A stretch of DNA of 64,000 nt from Sediminibacter sp. Hel_I_10. Its GTDB lineage: Bacteria; Bacteroidota; Bacteroidia; Flavobacteriales; Flavobacteriaceae. This document shows, one piece after another, positions 25,338 through 34,550 of the stretch. The DNA lies in NCBI RefSeq assembly GCF_000688335.1, contig NZ_JHZX01000001.1, forward strand, positions 1,674,001-1,738,000, given 5' to 3'. Positions within the stretch are counted from its first letter, which is position 1; every line of letters begins with the position of its first letter. The notes under the pieces are model-generated. The model had not been told where the DNA came from. It ran no database searches and saw nothing but the letters and a program-made list of their open reading frames with translations. The position numbers and the translations under genes are program-made.

Positions 25338-27258
25338 GAAAGACGCTTACTCCCTGATACTTCTAGTCCTCATTTGTTTTAACGGCTACTCGCAGTATTC
25401 TGCTGAATTTAAAACTAATAAAGAAAAATATCCAGAGTCTAACATCGTGAGATTATTAGACGAGGAAGTAATCTCCATAAAATTAAAAAACAATGATTTG
25501 GAGATTGCACAATCTTTTATTGAAGAAGATTTGTTTCTAGATGAATCTGCAATATACGGTTCAAAAAGAGCTTTAAATTTTTCTTCTTTTTTTGAGTTAC
25601 AATCGGTAGAAGCCACCTCTTACGAATATAAAGATGGAAAGTACAAAACCTACAAGGTAGAAGATTTTGTAGAAAAGGACGAATTAGAAAATTCATTCCA
25701 TGACGACAGCAAATCCTTAAACTTTATTTATCCCAATTTATCTATCGGGAGTAAAACTAAGCTAGAATATACAGAAATTGTCAAAAATCCGAGATTTCTA
25801 AGTCCTATATATTTTGGTGATTTTTTTCCAATTCAACATAAAAAAGTAACTCTAATAGCAGATAAGGACATTGAGTTTCGGTTTGAAGAATTTAACACCG
25901 AGGCTTATAAAATTAAATTTCAAAAAGAAGAAAAAAGAGGCAACATTATTTACACATGGGAGCTTTCAGATATTGATAAATTTAAAAGTGAGCAGAACAT
26001 ACCTAGCTACAATCGCCTCTTACCACATATTATACCTATAATCTCAAGTTATAAATCAGAAGGCAAGACAATTAATGTTTTAAAAGATGTTTCAGACCTT
26101 TATAGTTGGTATTATTCTCTAATAAAAGATATTAATAAGTCTGAAACAGACAAGCAGCTCGTTGCTCTAGTTAATAACTTAATTAAGGATAAAAAAACAG
26201 ATCTAGAAAAAGCTAAAGCGATATATTATTGGACCCAGAAAAACATTAAATATATTGCTTTTGAGTATGCTTTAGGCGGTTTTATCCCAAGAGAGGCGAA
26301 CGATGTTTTTAAAAAAAAGTATGGTGATTGTAAAGACAATTCAAGTATTTTGTATGAAATGCTAAAAATAGCTGGATTAGAAGGAAATTTAACTTGGATA
26401 GGAACTAGAACAATTCCCTACACTTACAATCAAGTTCCAACGCCTATGGTTGATAATCACATGATTCTCTCTATAGCTATTGATAACGAAACCTACTTTC
26501 TTGATGCTACCGGACGTTATTTACCTATAGACATGCCATCCTCTTTTATTCAAGGTAAAGAAGCTTTAATCTCAAAAGACCCTAAATCATTTGAAATTAA
26601 GACCGTTCCAATTGTACCCGCAAAGACTAATAGTTTTAAAGAATTGAGTAAACTCTATATAGACGGAGATCAACTTAAAGGTGAAAGCACTACAGAGCTT
26701 TCTGGATACTATAAAATTGATTTCTTTAATCAATTAGAAAATGAAAACACAACTAATAAAATAAAGGAATACTACAACAGAAAGCTACGCAAGGGAAACA
26801 ACAAGTTTTTAATAGACAGTATCTCAGAAAAGAACAAATTTGACTATAACAATAACCTAATAGTAGATTACAAATTTAATATACGGGATTATACCAAAAA
26901 TTTCAACGATGAAATATATATCAATTTAAATCTAAAACAAGATATATCCGCTTATAGAACCGAGGATGATAGAGAAAATGACTCCGAAGTGAAATATCAA
27001 GCCTATTATGAATACACAACCATCTTAGACATCCCCGAGGGATATCGTGTACAATATATCCCAGAGAATTTTGCTTTAGAAACCGATTATTTTAATTGCT
27101 CAATAAGCTACACAATCAATGAAACGTCCATTACGTACGAGCATAAGCTTGAGATGAAATTTTTGAATCTTAATGGTCAGCAGCAGAAAGAAAACAATAA
27201 AGCGATTAAGCTGGTAGAAAAAAATTATAAAGACATAGTCATTCTTAAAAAATCCTAA
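25321..27258 (+). CDS. DUF3857/transglutaminase-like protein, catalytic triad intact
   Basis: A secreted protein of about 645 aa. The ATG at 25321 is followed by a signal peptide (YSLILLVLICFNGYSQ); the open frame extends upstream to 25249, but that part lies within the previous gene. Residues about 40-230 fit DUF3857. The transglutaminase-like core has Cys337 (YGDCKDNS), His380 (VDNHMI) and Asp395 (FLDATG), a complete triad. A DUF3858-like C-terminal beta domain follows. The fold family includes peptidases and amidases; the substrate is unknown. It overlaps the MORN gene by 17 bp and precedes a paralog by 3 bp, so all three are probably co-expressed in the periplasm or at the surface. Confidence 0.87.
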   Translation: MLLKNKKDAYSLILLVLICFNGYSQYSAEFKTNKEKYPESNIVRLLDEEVISIKLKNNDLEIAQSFIEEDLFLDESAIYGSKRALNFSSFFELQSVEATSYEYKDGKYKTYKVEDFVEKDELENSFHDDSKSLNFIYPNLSIGSKTKLEYTEIVKNPRFLSPIYFGDFFPIQHKKVTLIADKDIEFRFEEFNTEAYKIKFQKEEKRGNIIYTWELSDIDKFKSEQNIPSYNRLLPHIIPIISSYKSEGKTINVLKDVSDLYSWYYSLIKDINKSETDKQLVALVNNLIKDKKTDLEKAKAIYYWTQKNIKYIAFEYALGGFIPREANDVFKKKYGDCKDNSSILYEMLKIAGLEGNLTWIGTRTIPYTYNQVPTPMVDNHMILSIAIDNETYFLDATGRYLPIDMPSSFIQGKEALISKDPKSFEIKTVPIVPAKTNSFKELSKLYIDGDQLKGESTTELSGYYKIDFFNQLENENTTNKIKEYYNRKLRKGNNKFLIDSISEKNKFDYNNNLIVDYKFNIRDYTKNFNDEIYINLNLKQDISAYRTEDDRENDSEVKYQAYYEYTTILDIPEGYRVQYIPENFALETDYFNCSISYTINETSITYEHKLEMKFLNLNGQQQKENNKAIKLVEKNYKDIVILKKS

Positions 27259-27261
27259 CTC

Positions 27262-29226
27262 ATGAAGTATTTTTCATTCATAGTCCTGTTTTTTATTATA
27301 AATACAGAGCTTTTATGCGCTCAACCTTTTTACAAGAATTATGATTGGGAAGACCAACCAACATACAGTAACCAGGACTTAGCCGATCAAGATATGGTTT
27401 CTCTTAAGGAAAAAACCGTTTCAGAATTTTATTTCAATGATGAGGGTGGTTTGATAGAATATTTTTTAGAACATAAGGTGTATTTTTTAAATTCTGACGA
27501 AACCATAGAATCCTATAATAAGGTATACCTGCCCTACTCTTCAAGTTCAGAACTAATGCTAAATAAGGCTAGGGTTATTACAAAAAATGGAACGATTATT
27601 AATCTTGATGAGTCTAAAATATTGACGGCCACAAATGAAGAAACCAATAAAACATATAAGTATTTTGCATTTGAAGGAATAGAAAAGGGCGGATTTATAG
27701 AATATATCTACGTTGTGAAACGCTATCCTATTTATAGCGGAAATCGTATTGATTTTCAATCAACATTCACAAAAAATAATATTGAATTTGATGTTTATTC
27801 CCCGAATAACTTATTGTTCAAGTTTAAAAGCTATAATGGCTTGAATGAAATAAAACATGACACATTAATAGAAAACAAACAACGCTGGTATTTAGAAATT
27901 CCAAAAGTAGAACTATTGGAACCAGAATCTCTTTCAGCCTATGAAGCAGGTAAAAAATTTTTAATTTATGCTTTAGATGAAAACACTGCCACCAATGTTA
28001 AAGAAATAAGCTCATATGCTAGTGTTGCTCAAAACATTTACAAGTTTTACAAAGAAGATATTCCAAAAAAAACCCGGTCTCAACTACAAAAGAACCTAAA
28101 AAATATAGTTCTTAAAGACAGTGATAAAACAGATACCAAAATACGCGCTATTGAATTTTATTTAAAAACCAACTTTTTTATTACTGAAGGAAAGAATGAG
28201 AAATTAGCAACTCTTAGCGATGTTTTAAAAGACAAAGTAGCAAACGAGAGTGGTATTGTCAAATTATATGTAGCGCTTTTAGAACAACTTCAAATTGAAT
28301 ATAAACTCGTATATACTTGCGACAGAGACTACATGAACTTTGACAAATCCTTTGAGGCTAATAATTTTTTAAGAGATATCCTGATTTATTTTCCTGAAAC
28401 AGATAAATATTTATCTCCTACAGAAACAGATTCTAGATACCCCTTTCCCCCAGGCTATTTAACTGACACTTATGGGCTTTTTATTTCAGAGGTAGCCATA
28501 GGTGATTTCAAATCTGCCGTCGGAAAAATCGATTTCATAAAGTCTATAGAAGCAGAAAAGAGTATAGATAAGATGATCATTGACGTCTCTTTTGACGATC
28601 AAGACCTATCTATTTTAGATATACAATTAGAAAAGGAAATGAGTGGATACTATGCCATGTATTTGCATCCTTTCATGAATTTGATTAACCCAGAGGATAA
28701 AGAGGAGGTTTTAGAAAGCTACGCCAAAAACCTAGATGAGAACGCCATTATCAAAGAGAAGGTTATAGAAAATGAGAGTCCTGAGCTATTTGGCATAAAA
28801 CCTCTTAAGTTTATAATTAATTTTAATTCCGAAGCTTTTATTGAAAAAGCTGGGCAAAAATATCTAATAAAAATAGGAGAATTGATAGGAAGGCAGTCCG
28901 AGCTCTATCAAGAGAAAGAGAGAATACTACCGGTCGAAAACGAGTTCCAAAGAAGCTATATTAGAACTATTAATCTAGAAATCCCAAAGGGTTACAAAAT
29001 AGTTAACCTTAAAGATATTTCAATTAAAAAAAGTTATTCTATAGATGGAAAAGATCTGATGAGCTTTGAGTCCTCATACTCTTTAAATGATAATATACTC
29101 AGTATTAAAGCCGATGAATTTTATAAGATCAACCATATTGAAACTAAAGTTTATGAGCAATACAGATCAGTAATTAATAGTGCTGCCGATTTTAATAAAG
29201 TAACATTAATTCTAGAACCTATCTAA
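27262..29226 (+). CDS. DUF3857 protein with degenerate transglutaminase core
   Basis: A 654-aa paralog of the preceding protein, with signal peptide (FIVLFFIINTELLCAQ) and DUF3857 at about residues 50-240 (LNKARVITKNGTIINLDE). In the transglutaminase region the position of GDCKD reads NESGIVKLYVALLEQL, so the nucleophilic cysteine is lost; I find no replacement DATG motif, the region reading YFPETDKYLSPTE. It is probably a non-catalytic partner or binding protein for the intact enzyme at 25321. Start ATG is 3 bp after the previous stop. No terminator hairpin is obvious right after it. Confidence 0.85.
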   Translation: MKYFSFIVLFFIINTELLCAQPFYKNYDWEDQPTYSNQDLADQDMVSLKEKTVSEFYFNDEGGLIEYFLEHKVYFLNSDETIESYNKVYLPYSSSSELMLNKARVITKNGTIINLDESKILTATNEETNKTYKYFAFEGIEKGGFIEYIYVVKRYPIYSGNRIDFQSTFTKNNIEFDVYSPNNLLFKFKSYNGLNEIKHDTLIENKQRWYLEIPKVELLEPESLSAYEAGKKFLIYALDENTATNVKEISSYASVAQNIYKFYKEDIPKKTRSQLQKNLKNIVLKDSDKTDTKIRAIEFYLKTNFFITEGKNEKLATLSDVLKDKVANESGIVKLYVALLEQLQIEYKLVYTCDRDYMNFDKSFEANNFLRDILIYFPETDKYLSPTETDSRYPFPPGYLTDTYGLFISEVAIGDFKSAVGKIDFIKSIEAEKSIDKMIIDVSFDDQDLSILDIQLEKEMSGYYAMYLHPFMNLINPEDKEEVLESYAKNLDENAIIKEKVIENESPELFGIKPLKFIINFNSEAFIEKAGQKYLIKIGELIGRQSELYQEKERILPVENEFQRSYIRTINLEIPKGYKIVNLKDISIKKSYSIDGKDLMSFESSYSLNDNILSIKADEFYKINHIETKVYEQYRSVINSAADFNKVTLILEPI

Positions 29227-29346
29227 ATCCCTTTTGCTGTGTTAAAGGAGAGTCTAAAAAAACACCATAGAAATTAGATCAAGGCCTAAAAAAGTTAGGA
29301 AAAATAGTCATATATCATCTAAACATATTTATTCAAGTGTAACCCA

Positions 29347-29383
29347 TAAAAAAAAGGCTCTAACATCTCTGCTAAAGCCTTTT
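29347..29383 (-). terminator. Terminator of tRNA-Leu
   Basis: On the minus strand an AAAAGGCT stem pairs with AGCCTTTT around a loop of about 16 nt, followed by a T run. It begins right after the tRNA 3' end at 29385. Confidence 0.7.
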
Positions 29384-29384
29384 G

Positions 29385-29464
29385 TACTCAAGGCGGGAAT
29401 CGAACCCGCACTCCGAAGAACTGGATTTTGAATCCAGCGCGTCTACCAATTCCGCCACTTGAGC
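29385..29464 (-). tRNA. tRNA-Leu (anticodon CAA)
   Basis: Read on the minus strand, the gene begins GCTCAAGTGGCGGAATTGG and folds as a class II tRNA with a D loop containing GGTAGACGC. The anticodon stem is CTGGA/TCCAG with loop TTCAAAA (anticodon CAA). A short variable arm and a T arm with GGTTCGATTCC follow. The acceptor stem GCTCAAG pairs with CTTGAGT, with one G-U at the first pair. CCA is not encoded. It reads codon TTG. Confidence 0.95.
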
Positions 29465-29548
29465 AATTCGGACTGCAAAATTATAAAATTATTTATTACA
29501 AACAATCAAAAATACTAGCTTTTTACTTTTTCTGTTGGAATAAATTCA

Positions 29549-29556
29549 TAAATTTG
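29549..29556 (+). promoter_or_regulatory. -7 promoter element (TAAATTTG) for prs
   Basis: A perfect TAnnTTTG match 51 bp before the ATG at 29608. It should drive prs and perhaps rplY. Confidence 0.6.
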
Positions 29557-29607
29557 CACCTCGTTTCAGGAAAACCGATTAACTCGTTTTAAAACAAACC
29601 ATTACCT

Positions 29608-30549
29608 ATGCCAGAAGCAGCTACAGAAGCAAAGATTTTTGCATGTACACAAAGTAAGGATCTCGCAGAAAAAATTGCGAAGACCTTTGGTGCACCTTTA
29701 GGCAATGTAATTACCTCTACTTATAGCGATGGTGAATTTCAACCATCTTATGAAGAATCTATAAGAGGTACGAGAATTTTTATCATCGGTTCAACCCATC
29801 CTGGTCCGCAAAACTTAATGGAAATGCTCTTGATGATTGATGCTGCAAAGCGTGCGTCAGCAAGACACATCACAGCTGTTTTACCTTACTTTGGTTGGGC
29901 AAGACAAGACAGAAAAGATAAACCGAGAGTACCAATAGCTGCAAAACTAGTAGCAAAAATGCTAGAAGCCGCAGGTGCAACCCGTATTATTACGATGGAT
30001 CTGCATGCCGATCAAATCCAAGGTTTTTTCGAAAAACCTGTAGATCATTTGTTTGCATCTACCATCTTTTTACCTTATCTCAAAAATTTAGGATTAGATA
30101 ACCTAACCATTGCTTCTCCAGACATGGGTGGTTCTAAAAGAGCATATGCCTATTCAAAAGCACTAGAAAGCGATGTGGTTATCTGTTATAAACAACGCGC
30201 TAAGGCTAACGTGATTTCTCATATGGAACTTATTGGTGACGTTACAGGAAAAAATGTTGTTTTAGTAGATGATATGGTAGATACCGCTGGGACGTTGACC
30301 AAAGCTGCAGATCTTATGATGGAAAAAGGTGCTTTGAGCGTAAGAGCGATTTGTACCCATCCTATATTATCTGGTGATGCTTATAAAAAACTAGAGAACT
30401 CTAAATTAGAAGAATTGATCGTCACCGATTCTATTCCGCTAAAACAAAAAAGCGATAAAATAAGAGTACTTAGCTGTGCCGATCTTTTTGCAGGCGTAAT
30501 GCATAATGTGCATTACAACAGATCTATCAGCTCAAAATTTTTAATGTAA
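29608..30549 (+). CDS. prs: Ribose-phosphate pyrophosphokinase (PRPP synthetase)
   Basis: A 313-aa enzyme making PRPP from ribose 5-phosphate and ATP for nucleotide, histidine and NAD synthesis. The sequence shows TYSDGEFQPSYEESIRG, PYFGWARQDRKD, the metal-binding MDLHADQIQGFF near residue 130, the flexible loop and the PRPP-binding VLVDDMVDTAGT near 220. It is full length for class I Prs. rplY follows 25 bp later, then pth, a conserved order in Flavobacteriaceae as I recall. Confidence 0.97.
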   Translation: MPEAATEAKIFACTQSKDLAEKIAKTFGAPLGNVITSTYSDGEFQPSYEESIRGTRIFIIGSTHPGPQNLMEMLLMIDAAKRASARHITAVLPYFGWARQDRKDKPRVPIAAKLVAKMLEAAGATRIITMDLHADQIQGFFEKPVDHLFASTIFLPYLKNLGLDNLTIASPDMGGSKRAYAYSKALESDVVICYKQRAKANVISHMELIGDVTGKNVVLVDDMVDTAGTLTKAADLMMEKGALSVRAICTHPILSGDAYKKLENSKLEELIVTDSIPLKQKSDKIRVLSCADLFAGVMHNVHYNRSISSKFLM

Positions 30550-30574
30550 TTAAATATTAATATAAACACAAACA

Positions 30575-31237
30575 ATGAAATCAATTACAATCAATGGATC
30601 TCAAAGAGAAAGCGTGGGCAAGAAAGCAACAAAAGCCTTACGTAATGCTGGTCAGGTTCCTTGCGTATTATACGGAGGAGACCAAACTATGCATTTCTCT
30701 GCACCAGAATTGGCATTCTCTAAACTAGTATACACGCCTAATGCGCATACAGTTGTGATTGCTATAGACAATGGCGAAACTTATGATGCTGTATTACAAG
30801 ACATCCAGTTTCACCCTGTAACCGACAGAATCCTTCACGTGGATTTCTACCGTCTCTTCGAAGACAAAGAAATTGCAATGAACATTCCAGTACACGTTAT
30901 TGGTACTTCTAAAGGAGTTCTTGCCGGTGGTATTCTTAGAAGAAACAGACGTAAACTACGTGTTAAAGCTTTACCTAAAAACCTTCCTGATTTCTTAGAA
31001 GCGGATATTACGCCTCTAAAAATTGGTGACAAATTATTTGTTACCTCTCTAGAAGGTAGCGATTATACACTACTTCACACTGATAACACTGTTGTTTGCC
31101 AGATTAAAACTGCAAGAACAGCTGTCGTTATTGATGACGAAGATGAAGATGAAGATCTTGAAGAAGGAGCAGAAGGAACAGCTGAAGGAGATGTTCCTTC
31201 AACTGAAACAGATGATGTTGCTGCTGTTAAGGAGTAA
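30575..31237 (+). CDS. rplY: 50S ribosomal protein bL25 (Ctc/TL5 type)
   Basis: A 220-aa long-form bL25 that binds 5S rRNA. Residues 1-95 are the L25 domain ([21 protein letters not shown], split by charged loops) and 96-185 the Ctc beta domain ([20 protein letters not shown]). The tail (about 190-220) is highly acidic ([15 protein letters not shown]), common in Bacteroidota. Just after it is a terminator at 31263-31307, so prs-rplY forms a unit. Confidence 0.95.
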   Translation: MKSITINGSQRESVGKKATKALRNAGQVPCVLYGGDQTMHFSAPELAFSKLVYTPNAHTVVIAIDNGETYDAVLQDIQFHPVTDRILHVDFYRLFEDKEIAMNIPVHVIGTSKGVLAGGILRRNRRKLRVKALPKNLPDFLEADITPLKIGDKLFVTSLEGSDYTLLHTDNTVVCQIKTARTAVVIDDEDEDEDLEEGAEGTAEGDVPSTETDDVAAVKE

Positions 31238-31262
31238 TAGACATTTATCAATCTCATTAAAA

Positions 31263-31307
31263 AGCATTCTGAACCGAAGTATTTCGAGTTTTAGAATGCT
31301 TTTTTTA
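31263..31307 (+). terminator. Terminator after rplY
   Basis: AGCATTCT at 31263-31270 pairs with AGAATGCT at 31293-31300, followed by a 7-T run. A shorter CGAAGTATTTCG hairpin lies in the loop. Confidence 0.85.
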
Positions 31308-31330
31308 TTTTAGGAAACTTAATAGCTGTC

Positions 31331-31981
31331 ATGATATTTTACCTTAAAAAATTAATAAAAATCTTGAATCCTAGCGCTAAGCAGGAATCCACAGCAAAAG
31401 CAAGTGAAACACCCATGAAAAAATTTTTAATTGTCGGATTAGGAAATATCGGTGCAGAATACGCCAATACAAGACACAATATTGGTTTCAAGATTTTGGA
31501 TGCGCTTGCTCAAGCCGAAGACCTTACTTTTGAAACTCAAAAATTAGGGGACATTTCGACCTATAAACTGAAAGGCCGAACCTTTATCTTACTCAAACCA
31601 AACACCTATATGAATCTTAGTGGTAAAGCTATTTTATACTGGCTTACAAAAGAAAAGATTCCTCTAGAAAACCTCTTAGTAATTACAGATGACCTCAACC
31701 TTCCATTTGGAACCATTAGACTTAAAACCAAAGGGAGTGCCGGCGGCCATAACGGCTTAAAAGACACACAAGACAAGCTTCAGACCAACCAATATAACAG
31801 ATTTAGATTTGGCATTAGTGACGCCTTCACCAAAGGAAAGCAAGTTAATTATGTGCTTGGAGAGTGGACCGATGAAGAAAACCAAGCGCTTAAAACACGG
31901 CTTCAAAAATCTGTAGAACTTATAAAATCTTTTGGAACTGCGGGTGTTAATAACACTATGAACACATATAATGGTGCATAA
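31331..31981 (+). CDS. pth: Peptidyl-tRNA hydrolase
   Basis: A 216-aa hydrolase that releases peptides from drop-off peptidyl-tRNA. Core motifs: VGLGNIGAEYANTRHNIGF (catalytic His in NTRHN), LKPNTYMNLSG, DDLNLPFGTIRLKTKGSAGG with the catalytic aspartate, and HNGLKD. The core starts at an internal ATG (31415); the 28-residue N-terminal extension before it is typical of flavobacterial Pth, so I keep the longer start, with moderate certainty. It lies between two terminators and is probably transcribed alone. Confidence 0.95.
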   Translation: MIFYLKKLIKILNPSAKQESTAKASETPMKKFLIVGLGNIGAEYANTRHNIGFKILDALAQAEDLTFETQKLGDISTYKLKGRTFILLKPNTYMNLSGKAILYWLTKEKIPLENLLVITDDLNLPFGTIRLKTKGSAGGHNGLKDTQDKLQTNQYNRFRFGISDAFTKGKQVNYVLGEWTDEENQALKTRLQKSVELIKSFGTAGVNNTMNTYNGA

Positions 31982-31986
31982 AAAAA

Positions 31987-32014
31987 AGAGAGATCGGTTA
32001 TGCTCTCTCTTTTT
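31987..32014 (+). terminator. Terminator after pth
   Basis: AGAGAGA at 31987-31993 pairs with TCTCTCT at 32004-32010 around a 10-nt loop, followed by T residues to 32014. Confidence 0.75.
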
Positions 32015-32038
32015 AATTAACATATATACAGCTCACTA

Positions 32039-32107
32039 TTATTCAATAATAATCTTCTTAGTTGATGATTTTTGACCATCTGTTACATTTACTAAATACA
32101 TTCCTGT
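32039..32107 (-). pseudogene. 3' relic of a T9SS sorting-domain gene
   Basis: On the minus strand the 22 codons at 32107-32042, with the TAA at 32041-32039, read TGMYLVNVTDGQKSSTKKII plus IE, the end of a type A T9SS sorting domain (GMYxVxV...KKIII). The codon just upstream (32108-32110) is an in-frame TAG and no longer reading frame continues. The rest of the gene has decayed or been deleted. The source was probably a secreted protein like the neighbouring M43 protease, though the relic lies on the opposite strand. Confidence 0.75.
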
Positions 32108-32506
32108 CTAGATTAGAAATTATTGCTTTTATCTTTATAAAGTAACGTTAAGCCAAATACCTTCTCAATTTTTATCAATTATCCATCCTAAATATGTCTT
32201 TATCTTTGAATGATTATTTACTTCCTAATCAGATAAAAAATATAGCTGTTTCAACAATGCGATCTTCCTTCATGACATCATCAAAGTTGATAAATGCAAC
32301 TGTCACATTGAAATTTTGAATGAATTGACTTCTCTAATGTTTTTCTTACACTATTTCTCTCAACTTATCAATATCTAAATTTAAAAAACCGACGAAATAT
32401 TGTAATTAAAAATAACTCAATTATCAAGAAACTAGTAAAATTTTTTTTACTTGAAAAAAATTCATAGTTTTAAAGCTATTATTTTTTAATTTAATTAATC
32501 CATTCT
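32108..32506. other. Degenerate AT-rich stretch upstream of the metalloprotease gene
   Basis: About 400 bp without an intact gene. On the minus strand around 32238-32330 there is an open stretch with protein-like content (FNVTVAFINFDDVMKEDR), bounded by stops, which may be another fragment of the decayed T9SS gene; it could equally be chance. A weak promoter-like TAGTTTTA (one mismatch) at 32465-32472 precedes the M43 gene. Confidence 0.35.
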
Positions 32507-34459
32507 ATGAATAAAAATACCCTCTTTTTCTTTTTTCTTCTTTTCATTTTCGGTACAGTTCTCATCAACGCTCAAGAAAAAACAAACTTTTTTAAAAATC
32601 TTCCAGAACCAGTGAATGGAATCATCAAGTGTGCCTCAGATGAATATAATACGCAACTCTTAAAACAATACCCAGAAATGATGGGTAGTGAGCGTTTCGA
32701 AGAAACAATCCAACAAAGAATACAACAAATTTCAAACACAAACGAAAGACGTTTAGTCGTAAGACTACCTATAGTTGTTCATGTAGTTCATGCAGGAGAA
32801 CCCATTGGGATTAATTCCAATATTTCAGAAGCTCAGGTACTTTCTCAAATACAAGTGCTAAATGAGGATTACAGAAAATTAGAGGGGACTAATGGTTTTA
32901 ATACAGATCCTTTAGGGGCAGATACTGAAATTGAATTTTTTCTGGCTCAAGAAGACCCTGATTGTAATCCAACCAATGGTATACATCGCGTGCTTAGAAG
33001 CTCTCTTCCCAATGGAGGAGGTGATATTGATAGCGACATAAAACCCGCTACCATTTGGGATTCTTCGAAATATATAAATATGTGGGTCTTGCAGTTAGGT
33101 GGTGGATTATTAGGATACGCACAATTTCCTGGTGGAGATCCAATGACTGATGGCGTTGTAATGGGATATCAGTATTTTGGTTCTAATGATGCCGCGGGAG
33201 TTAACATAGGAGGTGTATATAATCTAGGAAGAACTACCACACACGAACTTGGCCACTATTTGGGGCTTTTACACACCTTTCAAGGAGGTTGTGGGCCTCA
33301 AGGCGATTTGGTAGCCGACACGCCATTTGAAGCTGGACCGAACTATGGTTGTCCAAGTGTTATTCCAGATACTTGTCCTGCCGCCACAGGTGATGATCCA
33401 ATTGAAAACTATATGGATTATTCTGATGATGCTTGTATGAACATTTTTACCAATGGTCAAAATTCAAGAATTCAAGCCGTTCTATCTACTTCTAGATCTG
33501 GATTAGTTTCGAGTGATGTTCCTGAAATTCCTTTGCCTGAAGTTTCCTATGATGCTAGCCTTAAAATTTTAGGTTTTGATGACGTTTGTGGTTCAAAAGT
33601 CCCTAACGTTCAATTGACCAATTATGGTACAGAAGAATTGACCTCTGCAACTATTAATTATTCTTTTAATGAAGGAGCTAGTACTACCTTAAATTGGACA
33701 GGCTCCATAGCGCAAGGAGTATCCACAATCATTAATCTCCCTCAGATTGATGGTCCATTAGGAGTAAATATTTTAGATGCGTCTGTCATTCAAACAAATA
33801 CCGATCAAAGAGTTTGTAATGATAGCGATAGCAGTGTTTTTGAGATTACAGAAGTTACGGAAGTAGGAGCTGAAAATTTATTCTTTTCAATAACTACTGA
33901 TGATTATTCGGATGAAACCGTTTGGGAGTTTACCAATGGGTCAGGTGAAGTTGTTGCTTCGGGCGGACCTTACAATGGCACTTCTGAAGACAATACAATC
34001 TTTACTGCAACCATACCAATCAATGAGGGAGAATGCTATAGCTTCGTAATTAATGATGCGGCCTCAGATGGTATTTGCTGTCTATACGGACTAGGGTCTT
34101 TCGAGTTGAGAGAAAATGATATAGATGGAAACATAATTTTTGAGGGTGGCAATTTTGATAGTCAAGACAACTTTAGTTTTGTGGCAAACACACTTGGAGT
34201 AAATGATTATTTTAGTAATAATGATATGTACTTGTTTCCCAATCCTTCCAATAATTTTGTAGAGATTAAATTATCGAACACCATCAATTTACCAGATAGC
34301 TTCGAAATTATAAATATGCTAGGACAATCTATAAGCAAAAGAACAATACGAGATTTAAGTGATTTAAATATTGATGCCTCTAATTTTAGCAATGGGGTAT
34401 ATTTTATAAAGCTTACAAAAGAACAATCCTTTAATGTATTGCGCTTAGTCAAACAATAA
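32507..34459 (+). CDS. Secreted M43 (pappalysin-like) zinc metalloprotease with T9SS domain
   Basis: A 650-aa protein. A signal peptide (FFFFLLFIFGTVLINAQ) is followed by a propeptide-like region and the catalytic domain at about residues 80-330. The zinc motif HELGHYLGLLH has His246, Glu247, His250 and His256. The Met-turn region is ENYMDYSDDACMNIFT. Then come a CARDB-like beta domain (about 350-430) and another beta domain with cysteines (GECYSFVINDAASDGICC). The last 75 residues form a T9SS type A sorting domain (SFEIINMLGQSISKRTI, FSNGVYFIKL). It is expected outside the cell, degrading proteins for nutrition. It is followed by its own terminator. Confidence 0.93.
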   Translation: MNKNTLFFFFLLFIFGTVLINAQEKTNFFKNLPEPVNGIIKCASDEYNTQLLKQYPEMMGSERFEETIQQRIQQISNTNERRLVVRLPIVVHVVHAGEPIGINSNISEAQVLSQIQVLNEDYRKLEGTNGFNTDPLGADTEIEFFLAQEDPDCNPTNGIHRVLRSSLPNGGGDIDSDIKPATIWDSSKYINMWVLQLGGGLLGYAQFPGGDPMTDGVVMGYQYFGSNDAAGVNIGGVYNLGRTTTHELGHYLGLLHTFQGGCGPQGDLVADTPFEAGPNYGCPSVIPDTCPAATGDDPIENYMDYSDDACMNIFTNGQNSRIQAVLSTSRSGLVSSDVPEIPLPEVSYDASLKILGFDDVCGSKVPNVQLTNYGTEELTSATINYSFNEGASTTLNWTGSIAQGVSTIINLPQIDGPLGVNILDASVIQTNTDQRVCNDSDSSVFEITEVTEVGAENLFFSITTDDYSDETVWEFTNGSGEVVASGGPYNGTSEDNTIFTATIPINEGECYSFVINDAASDGICCLYGLGSFELRENDIDGNIIFEGGNFDSQDNFSFVANTLGVNDYFSNNDMYLFPNPSNNFVEIKLSNTINLPDSFEIINMLGQSISKRTIRDLSDLNIDASNFSNGVYFIKLTKEQSFNVLRLVKQ

Positions 34460-34476
34460 TAGTTACATAATTTATA

Positions 34477-34508
34477 AGAGGGGGACTATTAAATTGGTCC
34501 CTCTTTTT
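34477..34508 (+). terminator. Terminator after the M43 protease gene
   Basis: A GC-rich stem (AGAGGG/CCCTCT with one bulge) spans 34477-34504, followed by a T run. Confidence 0.75.
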
Positions 34509-34550
34509 AATTTAATCCCTTTAATAGCTACTTTTACAAAAAAATGAAGG

